From Nocardia tenerifensis NBRC 101015 (GTDB lineage: Bacteria > Actinomycetota > Actinomycetes > Mycobacteriales > Mycobacteriaceae), in the NCBI RefSeq assembly GCF_000308715.1, contig NZ_BAGH01000607.1, forward strand, positions 1 to 58,270: 58,270 nucleotides of DNA, written 5' to 3'. Below, piece after piece: positions 10,088 through 18,857 of the stretch. The notes below the pieces were generated by a model that saw only the letters and a list, made by a program, of their open reading frames with translations, did no database searches and was not told the DNA's origin. Position numbers and translations under genes: made by a program. Numbering within the stretch: position 1 is the first letter of the stretch; each line of letters opens with the position of its first letter.

Positions 10088-11359
10088 ATGTCCGATAAAG
10101 CACCGGAAGTCGACTTCGATCACCACTCGACGGAGTACGCTCGCGATCCGTGGGCGGTCAATATCGCGTTGAACTCGAGCACGCCGGTGGCGCACAGCAG
10201 CCACCATGGCGGCTTCTGGCTCGTCACGGGATATGACCAGGCTGCTCAGGTGGCGCACCAGCCCGAACTCTTCTCCTCCGCGCACGAGGTACCGAACGTC
10301 GAGGGGCGCCCGCAGGGCACCGTGGTGCCCGCCTCGTCGTTTCGCGGCCTCCCACTGGAAATCGACCCGCCCGAGTTCCTGGCGTGGCGTCGGGCGCTGA
10401 ACGGCTTCTTCTCCCCGCCCGCGGCGCGCAAGCTGCGGCCGCGAATCCAGCGCTACGCCACCTGGTGCGTGGACCGGTGCATCGCGGACGGCGAGATCGA
10501 TCTCGTCCTCGATCTGTCGAATCCGGTGCCCGCGTTGATCACGCTCGACATGGTCGGCCTTCCGTTGGACGACTGGGAGATCTACGCCGAGGCCGTGCAC
10601 GCACTGGTGTACACCCTGCCGGGAACCCCGGAATTCGCCCGGGTGGAGGCCGGATTCGCCCAGCTCGTCGCCGAGGTGCGGGAGCTGATCCCCAAGCGGC
10701 GCGCGCAACCCGGCGACGACCTGCTCAGCTTCCTGACCCAGCTCGAGATCGAGGGCGAGCCGATTTCCGACGAGGACATCGTCGCGGTGTGCAACGCGGT
10801 GATTCCCGGCGGCGTCGACACCACAACGGCCTTGCTCGCCAACACCTTCGACTATCTCGACCGCAACCGGGAAGCGCGCCGCAGGTTGATCGAGTCGCCT
10901 GAACTGATCCCGCGCGTCTGCGATGAATTCCTGCGGTACTACACCCCGGTCATGGGCGCCGGGCGCACCGTGATGGCCGACACCACCATCGACGGCTGCC
11001 CGGTGGGCAAGGGCGAGCGGGTCCTGCTGTCCTGGGCCGCGGCGAACCTGGACGCGAAGATGTTCGCCGACCCGGAGGTCATAGATCTCGACCGCGACGC
11101 GCACAAACAGGCGGCGTTCGGCCTGGGTATCCACCGGTGCATCGGCCGCCATATCGCGCGCATGGATTTCGAGGTGATGGTCGGCGAGGTACTGCGCCGG
11201 ATGCCCGATTACCAGATCGTTGCCGGTGCCGCCGAGAAATATCCGACGGTGGGGCAGATCAACGGCTACGTGAAAATGCCTGCCCGTTTCACTCCCGGCC
11301 CCCGGATCGGGCCCGCAGCGGCCACCGCCGCCGCCTTGTCATCATCGATGGAGAGATAG
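10088..11359 (+). CDS. Cytochrome P450 monooxygenase
   Basis: About 423 residues from ATG 10088, preceded by AGGA at 5 bases spacing; ATG 10082 is an in-frame alternative. P450 motifs: I-helix GGVDTT (Gly replaces the more usual Ala), ExxR in DEFLR, and heme loop FGLGIHRCIG. First gene of a rightward unit of P450, two luciferase-like monooxygenases and an SDR, with only four bases to the next gene. It faces the leftward P450-ferredoxin-PKS unit over shared operators. No ferredoxin is encoded beside it, so it may borrow one of the two ferredoxins in the cluster. Probable tailoring oxidase of the polyketide. Confidence 0.92.
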   Translation: MSDKAPEVDFDHHSTEYARDPWAVNIALNSSTPVAHSSHHGGFWLVTGYDQAAQVAHQPELFSSAHEVPNVEGRPQGTVVPASSFRGLPLEIDPPEFLAWRRALNGFFSPPAARKLRPRIQRYATWCVDRCIADGEIDLVLDLSNPVPALITLDMVGLPLDDWEIYAEAVHALVYTLPGTPEFARVEAGFAQLVAEVRELIPKRRAQPGDDLLSFLTQLEIEGEPISDEDIVAVCNAVIPGGVDTTTALLANTFDYLDRNREARRRLIESPELIPRVCDEFLRYYTPVMGAGRTVMADTTIDGCPVGKGERVLLSWAAANLDAKMFADPEVIDLDRDAHKQAAFGLGIHRCIGRHIARMDFEVMVGEVLRRMPDYQIVAGAAEKYPTVGQINGYVKMPARFTPGPRIGPAAATAAALSSSMER

Positions 11360-11363
11360 CGCG

Positions 11364-12629
11364 ATGCCCCAATCCACAAGATCACTGCGCCTCGGCGCCA
11401 TCATCGACGGGCCGGGCGGACATATCGCCGCGTGGCGGCACCCGCTTGCCCCGCCGGACGCTCAGCTCGATTTCGCGTTTCACCGGCGCAACGCCCAGGC
11501 ATTGGAGCGCGGGATATTCGATTGCGTGTTCGTCGCGGACGTCGTCGCGCTGTGGGGAACAGACCTCGAGCACTTGAGCAGGACCGCCCGCAACGAGCAC
11601 TTCGAGCCGCTCGCGCTGCTCTCGGCCTACGCGGCGAGCACCGAGCATCTCGGTGTCGTCGCGACCGCGACGACGACCTACAACGACCCGTACGATCTCG
11701 CGCGCAAGTTCGCCTCCCTCGACCATCTCAGCGGTGGCCGGTCCGGCTGGAACGTGGTCACCTCGGCCGCGCCGTGGGAGTCGCGCAACTTCGGGTTCCC
11801 CGAGCACATGGAACACGACCTGCGCTACACCAGAGCGGATGAGTTTCTCTCGGTGGTGAACGGGCTTTGGTCCAAGGGGCGTACGCCGATCGACCACCAC
11901 GGTCGCTTCTTCAGCGTGCGCGGTCCGCTCAATGTGGCGCCGACGCCGCAGGGGCGGCCGGTGATCTTCCAGGCCGGTGCCTCGCCGGTCGGACGCGATT
12001 TCGCGGCGCGACACGGGGAGGTGATCTTCACCAGGCACACGCAGCTCTCCGACGCTCAGGAGTTCTACGCCGACATGAAGGCGCGCGCCGTCGGTCACGG
12101 CCGCAATCCTGACATGATCCAGATCTGGCCCGGTCTGCAGCCGATCGTCGCGAGCACCGAGGCCGAAGCGAAGCTACGACTGCGCGAGCTACAGGAACTG
12201 ATGCCCGATATCGTCGCGCTGCGCGCGCTGCAGGACCAGCTCGGCGCCGTGGACCTGACCGGCTATCCGCTGGACGGGCCGGTGCCGGAACTGCCCATGA
12301 ACAACAACTCCCGCAGCACCGCTCAGCGCTGGATCGATCTGGCGCGCCGCGAGAACCTGACGCTGCGGCAGCTGTCGCTGCGTACGGCGGGCGATATCGT
12401 CGCGGGCACTCCCGAGCAGCTCGCCGACCACATGTCGACCATGTTCACCCAGGCGGCGGCCGACGGATTCATCGTCGATTTCCCCTACCTGCCAGGCGCA
12501 TTGGACGATTTCCTCGAGGCCGTCGTGCCGGAGCTGCGCAAGCGCGGTCTGGTGCGCACATCCTATCTGGACGGCACGCTGCGGGATAACCTCGGCCTCA
12601 CCGACACCGCGCTGGCAGGTGCCCGATGA
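11364..12629 (+). CDS. Luciferase-like FMN-dependent monooxygenase (NtaA/SnaA/DszA family)
   Basis: 421 residues, matching the long NtaA/SnaA/DszA subgroup. Visible family features are the N-terminal LRLGAIIDGPG strand, the TATTTYNDPYDLARKFASLD segment with the NVVTS block after it, and GRPVIFQAGASPVGRDFAA near residue 200. Members oxygenate substrates with reduced FMN delivered by a separate reductase; none is encoded nearby, so reduced flavin would come from the cell. The start follows GGAGAG and sits four bases after the P450 stop. Its stop overlaps the start of the next, shorter LLM gene (ATGA), so the two may form a heterodimer. The substrate is unknown; a polyketide oxidation is inferred from context. 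Confidence 0.85.
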   Translation: MPQSTRSLRLGAIIDGPGGHIAAWRHPLAPPDAQLDFAFHRRNAQALERGIFDCVFVADVVALWGTDLEHLSRTARNEHFEPLALLSAYAASTEHLGVVATATTTYNDPYDLARKFASLDHLSGGRSGWNVVTSAAPWESRNFGFPEHMEHDLRYTRADEFLSVVNGLWSKGRTPIDHHGRFFSVRGPLNVAPTPQGRPVIFQAGASPVGRDFAARHGEVIFTRHTQLSDAQEFYADMKARAVGHGRNPDMIQIWPGLQPIVASTEAEAKLRLRELQELMPDIVALRALQDQLGAVDLTGYPLDGPVPELPMNNNSRSTAQRWIDLARRENLTLRQLSLRTAGDIVAGTPEQLADHMSTMFTQAAADGFIVDFPYLPGALDDFLEAVVPELRKRGLVRTSYLDGTLRDNLGLTDTALAGAR

Positions 12630-13600
12630 GCCTCGTCCTCTTCACCCGGCTGTCGCTCGCATCGGCCGGTGCCGAGACCGGCAGGGCCGCCTTCGCCCGG
12701 GCACAGGAGCGGGCCCGTGCCGCGCAACTGGCCGGTATCGACGCGCTGCTCTTGGACGACCGGCAGAGTGTGCGTCCTGGCGCGCCGGACGAACTGGAGG
12801 CGGGCACGCTCGCCGCGGCACTGGCCGTCGTCACCGAAGACATCGGGCTGGTGCCGACGATCTCGGCGCAGCACCTCGCCCCGTATCACGTCGCCAGGCT
12901 GCTCGCGACGCTCGACCATCTCAGCGCCGGTCGCGCAGGCTGGGTACTGCGCGCGTCGAGCGAAGACGGCGAGGACGCCAACTACCACGCGGACAGCGCG
13001 CTGTCCGCCGACCAACAGTGGTCTCGCGCTGCGGAATTCGCCGAGGTGCTGCGCGGGTTGTGGGACAGCTTCGAGGACGAGGCGTTCCTGCGCGACCGCG
13101 TCTCGGGTGTCTACTTCCGGCCGGAGCGGCTGCACACCCTCGACCATCGAGGCGAGCATTTCGACGTAGCGGGGCCGCTGAACATCGCCCGCGCACCGCA
13201 GGGGCACCCGGTGCTGGTACACCGTGCGGACAGCGCCCGCGCCGTCACGCTCGCCGGTCGCGTCGCCGATGTGGTGATCGTGCCCGCCGCCATGGCGCAC
13301 GAGATCGGCGGCGCGGTGGTCGATTCCGCGCGCGCGGCCGGTCGCGGACGCGCCGACGTGGTGATCCTGCGCGAGCAGGCGGCGGACACGCCGATCGGGC
13401 AACTGATCGAGCTGGCCGAGGACGAATCGGTCGACGGCTTCGCGCTGCTCGACCCGGCGGACCGATCTGTCGACGACGCGTTCGCCGGCGTGCTGGCCAC
13501 CGCGCGCGCCCTGCGGCGCATCGCCGCGCCCGGGCAAGCCCCGAGCTTGCGGGCGCGCTTGGGACTTCGCCGCCCGGTCGGCCGACGCCCGGCGGCATGA
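12626..13600 (+). CDS. Luciferase-like monooxygenase, short partner protein
   Basis: 324 residues, related to the same NtaA/SnaA group as the previous gene: HVARLLATLDHLSAGRAGWV parallels the ARKFASLDHLSGGRSGWN region upstream, and ARAPQGHPVLVHRADSA parallels its FMN/phosphate loop. It is about 100 residues shorter, lacking much of the C-terminal part of its neighbour. It starts in a 4-base ATGA overlap, implying coupled synthesis. Luciferase itself is an alpha/beta heterodimer with one active subunit, so this could be a non-catalytic or regulatory partner (inference). The C-terminus is Arg/Ala rich and probably disordered. Confidence 0.75.
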   Translation: MSLVLFTRLSLASAGAETGRAAFARAQERARAAQLAGIDALLLDDRQSVRPGAPDELEAGTLAAALAVVTEDIGLVPTISAQHLAPYHVARLLATLDHLSAGRAGWVLRASSEDGEDANYHADSALSADQQWSRAAEFAEVLRGLWDSFEDEAFLRDRVSGVYFRPERLHTLDHRGEHFDVAGPLNIARAPQGHPVLVHRADSARAVTLAGRVADVVIVPAAMAHEIGGAVVDSARAAGRGRADVVILREQAADTPIGQLIELAEDESVDGFALLDPADRSVDDAFAGVLATARALRRIAAPGQAPSLRARLGLRRPVGRRPAA

Positions 13601-13674
13601 CCCGCACCGCCATCCATTCCCGCGCCCTCCGGCGGCGACGAACACCCATCACCAACAGTTAGGACTGGACAACG

Positions 13675-14526
13675 ATGAGCTCATTCTCCAACCTGCGCGG
13701 AAAGGTCGCCGTGGTCACCGGCGGCGCCTCCGGCATCGGCAAAGGCACCGCCCGGCAGCTGATCGCCGAGGGGATGCACGTGGTGATCGCCGATGTGGAG
13801 CGCGACGCGCTGGAGCGCACCGCAGCCGAGCTCGGCGCGGTCGGTATCCACACCGACGTCAGTGACCTGGAAAGCGTTCGCGCACTGTCCCGTTCGGTCG
13901 TCGACCGATTCGGTACCGTGCACGTGGTCTGCAACAACGCCGGGGTCGGCCCCATCGCCAAGGTTTCCGATCTGCGGATCGAGGACTGGCACTGGATGCT
14001 CGGAGTCAACCTGTACGGCGTCATCCACGGTGTGCAGACCTTTCTGCCGATCTTGAAGGCCAATGCCGACGGTGGTCACATCGTGAACACCGCCTCGATC
14101 TTCGGGCTGTTCGCCAACCCGCCGCTGGCCGCGTACTCGGTCAGCAAGTACGGCGTCGTCGCGCTCACCGAAGCGCTCGCGGTCGAACTGGCAGAGGAAG
14201 ATTCGAAGGTCGGCGTGACCGTGTTGTGCCCGTCCACGGTGCAGACGAATGTCGCCAACAGCACCCGCAATCGCCCGGAGTGCTATCGCAACGGCGCGCT
14301 GAGCGACTTCGAGATGTCCAAGGAGGAGTACGAGTCCTACCGCTGGCTCACCCCCGACGAGGCGGGCGCGATCGTGGTGCGCGCGATCACCCGCGGCGAC
14401 CTGTACGCCATCACCCACCCGGAGTCGTACTCACCGCTCATCGAGCAGCGGCACCGGAACATCGCCGCGGCCTTCGAGCGGGCCGCCGTCCTGGAACGGG
14501 AAGCCGAGGCGGTGGGCACACCGTAA
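13675..14526 (+). CDS. Short-chain dehydrogenase/reductase
   Basis: 283 residues with the classical SDR core: TGGASGIGKG cofactor loop, an aspartate at the end of beta-2 (VIADVE) suggesting NAD preference, NNAG, the NTAS serine, and YSVSK with catalytic Tyr and Lys. The C-terminal 60 residues are longer than in the shortest classical SDRs. Last gene of the rightward unit beginning with the P450 at 10088, ending before a strong hairpin. It probably oxidises or reduces a hydroxyl or ketone of a pathway intermediate; the substrate cannot be deduced. Confidence 0.9.
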   Translation: MSSFSNLRGKVAVVTGGASGIGKGTARQLIAEGMHVVIADVERDALERTAAELGAVGIHTDVSDLESVRALSRSVVDRFGTVHVVCNNAGVGPIAKVSDLRIEDWHWMLGVNLYGVIHGVQTFLPILKANADGGHIVNTASIFGLFANPPLAAYSVSKYGVVALTEALAVELAEEDSKVGVTVLCPSTVQTNVANSTRNRPECYRNGALSDFEMSKEEYESYRWLTPDEAGAIVVRAITRGDLYAITHPESYSPLIEQRHRNIAAAFERAAVLEREAEAVGTP

Positions 14527-14547
14527 ACCGGCACGCCAACACGATCG

Positions 14548-14576
14548 AAGGGGTCGCGACATCGTCGCGACCCCTT
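14548..14576. terminator. Hairpin terminator between convergent genes
   Basis: A perfect 13-base inverted repeat (AAGGGGTCGCGAC / GTCGCGACCCCTT) with a 3-base loop lies between the convergent SDR and ferredoxin genes. It has no long T-run but is followed by CCTTGTCT. Its position suits a bidirectional terminator. Confidence 0.75.
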
Positions 14577-14598
14577 CCTTGTCTGCCGTTTCAGGCTG

Positions 14599-14808
14599 TC
14601 ACGCGTCGGGTTCGGGCGCGTCGAGCAGTGACAGGGCCGCGTTCGGGCAGAGCCGGACGGCCGTGCGCACCTCATCGGCCCGCGAGTCGTCGGGTTCCGG
14701 GTTCTGCACCCAGACCCGCCCGTCCGCGCCGGAGTCGAAGAGGTCGGGCGCGGTGCGGACACAGTGTCCGACGCCGATACAGCGGTCTCGGTCCGCGACA
14801 ATACGCAT
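14599..14808 (-). CDS. Small [3Fe-4S]-type ferredoxin
   Basis: 69 residues starting MRIVADRDRC. The cysteine spacing CIGVGHC followed by a late LCP is that of single-cluster actinobacterial ferredoxins that serve P450s. The gene lies 8 bases behind the P450 at 14817-16058 on the same strand, so it is almost certainly its redox partner. It differs clearly in sequence from the ferredoxin at 8339-8530, so the cluster keeps two distinct electron donors. The C-terminal tail is acidic (DAPEPDA). Confidence 0.9.
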   Translation of the reverse strand: MRIVADRDRCIGVGHCVRTAPDLFDSGADGRVWVQNPEPDDSRADEVRTAVRLCPNAALSLLDAPEPDA

Positions 14809-14816
14809 AAGTGCTC

Positions 14817-16058
14817 CTACCAGGTGACGGGGAACTCATCCAGACCGAAGATCGCGGCGTCGTATTTGAAAGGCAAATTATCGATCTCGATCGTCGGACG
14901 TAACGTCGGGACGCGCCGGAACAGGGTCTCCAACGCGATCTCCAGCCACGCGCGGGCGAGATTCTGGCCGAGGCACTGGTGGGCGCCGTAGCCGAAGCCG
15001 AGATGCTTGCGCGCGTTGCGATGGATATCGAAATCACCCGGGCGATCGAAGGCACGCTCGTCGTGGTTCCCCGAGGCACACAGCGCGAAGACGGCGTCGC
15101 CGGCGCGGATCGTCTGATCGCCGATCTCGATGTCGGCGGTGGCCGATCTGGCGAACGTCGGGCCGTCCGCGATGGCGTGATATCGGAGCAGTTCGTCCAC
15201 GGCGTTCGGCCAACCGGCGGGATCGGCGCGCAGTTCGGCGAGCTGATCCGGGTGCCGCAACAGCGTGAGGGTGCCGAGCTGGATCATGTTGGCGGTGGTC
15301 TCGTGTGCGGCGATCAGCAACTGATAGACCATGCCGACGAGTTCGTCGTGCGACAGTTCGCCGGTGGCGCGTCGACCGGTGACCATGCGGCCCATGAGGT
15401 TGTCGCCGGGCCGTTCCTCGGCCCTGGTCACCGCCTTGTCGGTGTAGGCGAGGACCTCGGCGATCGCGACCTGAACCTCCTCGTAGGTCACCAGCTTCCG
15501 GCTGCGAATCCGGGGTTGGAAGTATTCGTGGTCCGCGTAGGGAATGCCGAGAGGCTGACATATACCCAGCGAGGGGACCGGCAGAGCGAACGCGGCAGCC
15601 AGGTCGGCGGGCGCACCCTCGGTCAGCATGTCATCGAGGAGTTGGTCGATCATTGCTTGGATACCGGGCCGTAGCGCCTTGATGCGTTTGACGCTGAATT
15701 CGGGGATCAGCATGCGCCGATACATCCCGTGCTCGGGCTGGTCCATCTTGAAGAACTCACCGGGCAAGACGGTCTCGCCCTCGGGGTCAGGCTCGGGTGC
15801 CAGCTGCGGATAGCCGGGCCGGGTGACATCGGCGCTGATCCGCGGATCGGCGAGTACCTGCTGGACCTCATCGAAACGGGTCACCAGCCACGCTTGCTGC
15901 CCGCTCGGCAACCGCACCCGGGCGAGGGGACCGGCCGCGCGCAGGCCCGCGTATTCCGCGGGCGGCGCGAACGGGCATTGGCGTCGCATCGGAAAGTGCT
16001 GGCCCGATTTTTCCGACGATGGTGCACCCGATATAGACATGTTCGTAGTGTCACCCAT
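14817..16058 (-). CDS. Cytochrome P450, CYP105-like
   Basis: 413 residues. Motifs: I-helix AAHETT, with the Glu-Thr pair typical of CYP105-type enzymes; K-helix DELLR; heme loop FGYGAHQCLG. The opening CPFAPPAEY segment and the FKMDQPEHGMYRRML block also resemble CYP105. Paired with a ferredoxin 8 bases downstream. ATG 16058 is taken as start; ATG 16040 is a reasonable alternative, because the left operator arm at 16076 would place a leftward transcription start close to 16040. It diverges from the dioxygenase/SDR pair across operator site 2. Probable tailoring hydroxylase. Confidence 0.92.
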   Translation of the reverse strand: MGDTTNMSISGAPSSEKSGQHFPMRRQCPFAPPAEYAGLRAAGPLARVRLPSGQQAWLVTRFDEVQQVLADPRISADVTRPGYPQLAPEPDPEGETVLPGEFFKMDQPEHGMYRRMLIPEFSVKRIKALRPGIQAMIDQLLDDMLTEGAPADLAAAFALPVPSLGICQPLGIPYADHEYFQPRIRSRKLVTYEEVQVAIAEVLAYTDKAVTRAEERPGDNLMGRMVTGRRATGELSHDELVGMVYQLLIAAHETTANMIQLGTLTLLRHPDQLAELRADPAGWPNAVDELLRYHAIADGPTFARSATADIEIGDQTIRAGDAVFALCASGNHDERAFDRPGDFDIHRNARKHLGFGYGAHQCLGQNLARAWLEIALETLFRRVPTLRPTIEIDNLPFKYDAAIFGLDEFPVTW

Positions 16059-16075
16059 GTCCGGTGCACGCCTGA

Positions 16076-16151
16076 ATTGGACCTTCGTTCATCACACGAT
16101 AGTGCAATGAACGAAGGTCCAATATACATTTCCGCAGGCCGAAACTATAAA
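16076..16151. promoter_or_regulatory. Divergent promoter with perfect 17-base inverted repeat (site 2)
   Basis: ATTGGACCTTCGTTCAT at 16076-16092 is repeated in perfect inverted form at 16107-16123 with a 14-base spacer. TATAAA at 16146-16151 begins 22 bases after the right arm, giving the rightward dioxygenase gene a -10-like element with the arm abutting the -35 position. A leftward -10 is less clear (GACACT at 16053-16048). This is the cleanest copy of the motif that also occurs at 9948-10010 and 24653-24698. Confidence 0.78.
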
Positions 16152-16192
16152 TAAATCGTGCACTACTGCCTGGAGTGATAGGAGAGGTCGGC

Positions 16193-16990
16193 GTGACCGA
16201 TACAATGCCGGAGGCGCCGTCTGGTGCGGTCGCCGATAAGTACGTGACAAACTTTCGCGACAATGGATTCACGCATATTCCCAATGTACTCACGGCGGCG
16301 GAAGTAGCACGATTCCGAAATGCCGCGCTCGACACTATCGAGCGGGAAGGTGTGGCGGCGGGAATGGGAATGGGAGTGGGCCGCACCGGGATCGTGACCA
16401 CCGCGCAGGCCTATCGGAAGCCCGGCATTCTGCGCGAGCTCGCCCGGCATCCCCGCGTCGGCGCGATAGCCGAGCAACTGTCCGGCATATCGCTGCGCGT
16501 ATTCAACGGCGACGCGCAGATCAAACCGCCCGGCGACGAAACCGATACCATCTGGCACGACGACCTGACATTCGCGCCGTTGCGCGGACGGATTCTGCTG
16601 AACGCTTGGATCGCCCTTGTCGACGTGCCGGTGGAACGCGGCTGTATGACGTTCGTACCCGGTTCCCACCGCCGCCCCGATCCGTATCGAGTGCCGTTGT
16701 CCGCCGCGAGGGAGAACCCGAATTCATTCCTGTTCACCGGCTGGCCGCAGCTCAGCTGGAGCCCGCGGCTCACCGTGCCGGTGCGGGCGGGTGATGCCAC
16801 CTTCCATCAGTGGCGGGTCGGGCACACGGCGGGACCCAATCGTTCGGCAGAGGCCCGCATCGCCTTCATCACGACCTACACCGACGCCGAGACGACCTAC
16901 GACCCGCAACCCGGCCTCGAGCTGCCCGGTCTGACCGCGGGCGCCCGGCTCTCCGACGACGACTATCCCCGAGTCGCGGAGTTCGGGTAG
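16193..16990 (+). CDS. Phytanoyl-CoA dioxygenase-family non-heme iron oxygenase
   Basis: 265 residues from GTG 16193, chosen because AGGAGAGG sits just upstream; an in-frame GTG at 16175 lacks such a site. The iron-binding facial triad is visible: HxD within TIWHDD and the distal His in VGHTAGPNRS, followed by an Arg (SAEAR) that would bind 2-oxoglutarate. The MTFVPGSHRRPD segment is also typical of the family. The enzyme would use Fe(II), 2-oxoglutarate and O2 to hydroxylate or otherwise oxidise a small molecule. It is followed after 13 bases by an SDR that may act on the new alcohol. Controlled by operator site 2 (inference). Confidence 0.88.
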   Translation: MTDTMPEAPSGAVADKYVTNFRDNGFTHIPNVLTAAEVARFRNAALDTIEREGVAAGMGMGVGRTGIVTTAQAYRKPGILRELARHPRVGAIAEQLSGISLRVFNGDAQIKPPGDETDTIWHDDLTFAPLRGRILLNAWIALVDVPVERGCMTFVPGSHRRPDPYRVPLSAARENPNSFLFTGWPQLSWSPRLTVPVRAGDATFHQWRVGHTAGPNRSAEARIAFITTYTDAETTYDPQPGLELPGLTAGARLSDDDYPRVAEFG

Positions 16991-17003
16991 ACGAGGAGCG
17001 GCG

Positions 17004-17909
17004 ATGCGGGCGGCGGTAACGGGAGCCACCAGTGGGATCGGCGAGGCGACGGCACGTCGACTCGCCAAGGCGGGTGTGGCGGTCACCCTGATCGGACGCG
17101 ACGCCGAGCGCCTCGGCGCGGCGCGGGACCGGATCGCCGCCGCGGTGCCGGGCGCCGAGCTGACGCCGGTGCGGGCGGACCTCGCCGACCTCGATCAGGT
17201 ACGCGCGCTGGGCGTCCACCTGGCGACGGCGGTACGCCCGGACATCGTGGTCAGCAACGCGGCCACGGTCGAGGGCCCGGCCGCGGCCGGGCTGGCCCGG
17301 ATGCTGACCGTCAACTATCTCGCGCCGTATCTGCTGTTGCGCACCCTGGCGACCGAACTGGATCGGGCCAGGCTGATCGTCATCGGCTCGGACCCGGTCC
17401 TGCTGGCGCACGAGCCGGTGGATCTGGACGACATCACCTTTGCCGACCCAGCGCGCTGGGGCGAGCCGAACGGATTGTGGCCGTACTACGCCTACGCGCG
17501 ACTGAAGAACATGAAGGCAATGTTCGTCTACGCGCTGGCGCGCCGGTTGGCCGGCACCGATGTCGTTGTCAACGGCTGTCATCCGGGCATGATCGCGGGC
17601 ACCGGACTCGGCCGGGACGTGCCCGAACTCGGGGACCTGCTCCGGCACGCGCAGGAAGCCGGGATCGTGCCGCGGCCGGGGCCGCAGCCGGGGATCACGG
17701 GCGAGTTGGCACCCGACCGGTTGCCCGGGCCGGACGTCGGCGCGGACACACCGGTCTGGCTGGCCACCGCGCCGGAGGTCGATGGTGTGACCGGTCGTTT
17801 CTACGTCGACCGGGCGGAGGTCCGGACCGCGCCGCACACGACCGACGCCGAGCGCTGCGAGCAACTGTGGCAGCGAAGCGCCGAGCTGGTCGGTCTACCG
17901 ATCGGTTGA
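17004..17909 (+). CDS. Short-chain dehydrogenase/reductase, retinol-dehydrogenase-like
   Basis: 301 residues starting MRAAVTGATSGIGEA, with an Arg after beta-2 (LIGRDAERL) that favours NADP(H). The NAG motif is changed to SNAA, the catalytic serine is in VIGSDP, and YARLK provides Tyr and Lys. A long C-terminal part (NGCHPGMIAGTGLGRDV onward) resembles the retinol/WWOX-type SDRs. Probably co-transcribed with the dioxygenase 13 bases upstream. Its last 15 bases overlap the 3' end of the opposing LysR gene. Confidence 0.88.
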   Translation: MRAAVTGATSGIGEATARRLAKAGVAVTLIGRDAERLGAARDRIAAAVPGAELTPVRADLADLDQVRALGVHLATAVRPDIVVSNAATVEGPAAAGLARMLTVNYLAPYLLLRTLATELDRARLIVIGSDPVLLAHEPVDLDDITFADPARWGEPNGLWPYYAYARLKNMKAMFVYALARRLAGTDVVVNGCHPGMIAGTGLGRDVPELGDLLRHAQEAGIVPRPGPQPGITGELAPDRLPGPDVGADTPVWLATAPEVDGVTGRFYVDRAEVRTAPHTTDAERCEQLWQRSAELVGLPIG

Positions 17910-18857
17910 GCCGTGTGCTGCGCTCCACCGCCCGCTGTGCAGTTCGGTGGCGGGCAGCCACTGGGTTTCGGGATCGTAGGGCTGGTACGCGGCCCTGACG
18001 TAGTCGGTGAGCCGGGGCAGCGCCGGGTGCCGATTCCGGCGCTGCCACAGCATGGCATGCGGGTAACAGGGGATCGGCTCGACGACCGGAATTTGCACGA
18101 CTTCGGGATGCCATGGCGCGCGCAGACGTTCGCCCGTGAAGACGAAGCTGTCCGCGGCGGCGCCGATATCGTCGAGCAGATGGTCCAAGCCGAAGTCCGG
18201 GCCCGAGGTATCGATGGTGAGCCGGAAGTCCGCAGCCAGATCCTCGTAGAACAGCGCCCATTCGCTGCCCGGCTCGTTACCCGGCATCCGGGCGACCGAA
18301 TCGGCCAGCTCGCACAAGCGAATCCGGCGGTTGCCCGCGAGCGGGTGTTTGCGGCCGATCAGGACGTGCAGCGGCTCGAGGTAGGCGGGCATGTATTCGA
18401 TCGAGGGGTCGAGTGCGCCGACGACCCTGGCGAACGCGACATCGATCGCGCCATTGACCAGCGCGGACCGCCCGCTGCGCAGGCCACTGGAGGTGATGAT
18501 GTCGACCTCGAACCCCGCGTTCGCGTGGTGGAACGATCTGATCAACTCCGTGGCCGCGAGCCGGGTTTCGAGCACATCGACGCGCAGGGGGCGCACGCAC
18601 CCGCGGACCGATTCGCTGGCCTGGTCCGCCAGCGCGATGAGGGCTCTGGCATGCGGCAGGAACGTTGCGCCGTCCTCGGTGAGGTCGCTGCCGCTGCGCG
18701 AACGCTGGAACAAGGTGGTGCCGAGCCCGTCCTCCAGTTTGGCGATTCGCTTGGAAATTGCCTGCTGGGTCAGTCCGAGCTGGTCGGCGGCCTCGCTGAA
18801 GTGCTGATGGTCGGCGATGGCGATAAAAGCGCGGACCGCACCCAGGTCCAATTCCAC
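17895..18857 (-). CDS. LysR-family transcriptional regulator
   Basis: 320 residues from GTG 18857, which follows AGGAG by six bases (VELDLGAVRAFIAIAD); the GTG five codons earlier lacks spacing for that site. The N-terminal winged helix-turn-helix is clear (HFSEAADQLGLTQQAISKRI AKLE), followed by a LysR substrate-binding fold with PLRVDVLETRL opening the effector domain. It overlaps the convergent SDR by 15 bases. LysR proteins usually bind T-N11-A sites and answer to a pathway metabolite. The cluster's repeated operator (ATTGGACCTTCGTTCAT) does not look like a LysR box, so this regulator may control other promoters. Confidence 0.9.
   Translation of the reverse strand: MELDLGAVRAFIAIADHQHFSEAADQLGLTQQAISKRIAKLEDGLGTTLFQRSRSGSDLTEDGATFLPHARALIALADQASESVRGCVRPLRVDVLETRLAATELIRSFHHANAGFEVDIITSSGLRSGRSALVNGAIDVAFARVVGALDPSIEYMPAYLEPLHVLIGRKHPLAGNRRIRLCELADSVARMPGNEPGSEWALFYEDLAADFRLTIDTSGPDFGLDHLLDDIGAAADSFVFTGERLRAPWHPEVVQIPVVEPIPCYPHAMLWQRRNRHPALPRLTDYVRAAYQPYDPETQWLPATELHSGRWSAAHGSTDR

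Noticed and set aside
12563..13645. Long minus-strand reading frame opposite the short LLM gene
   Set aside because: Low-complexity Arg/Gly/Ala text typical of antisense frames at high GC; the plus strand encodes a recognisable LLM protein.
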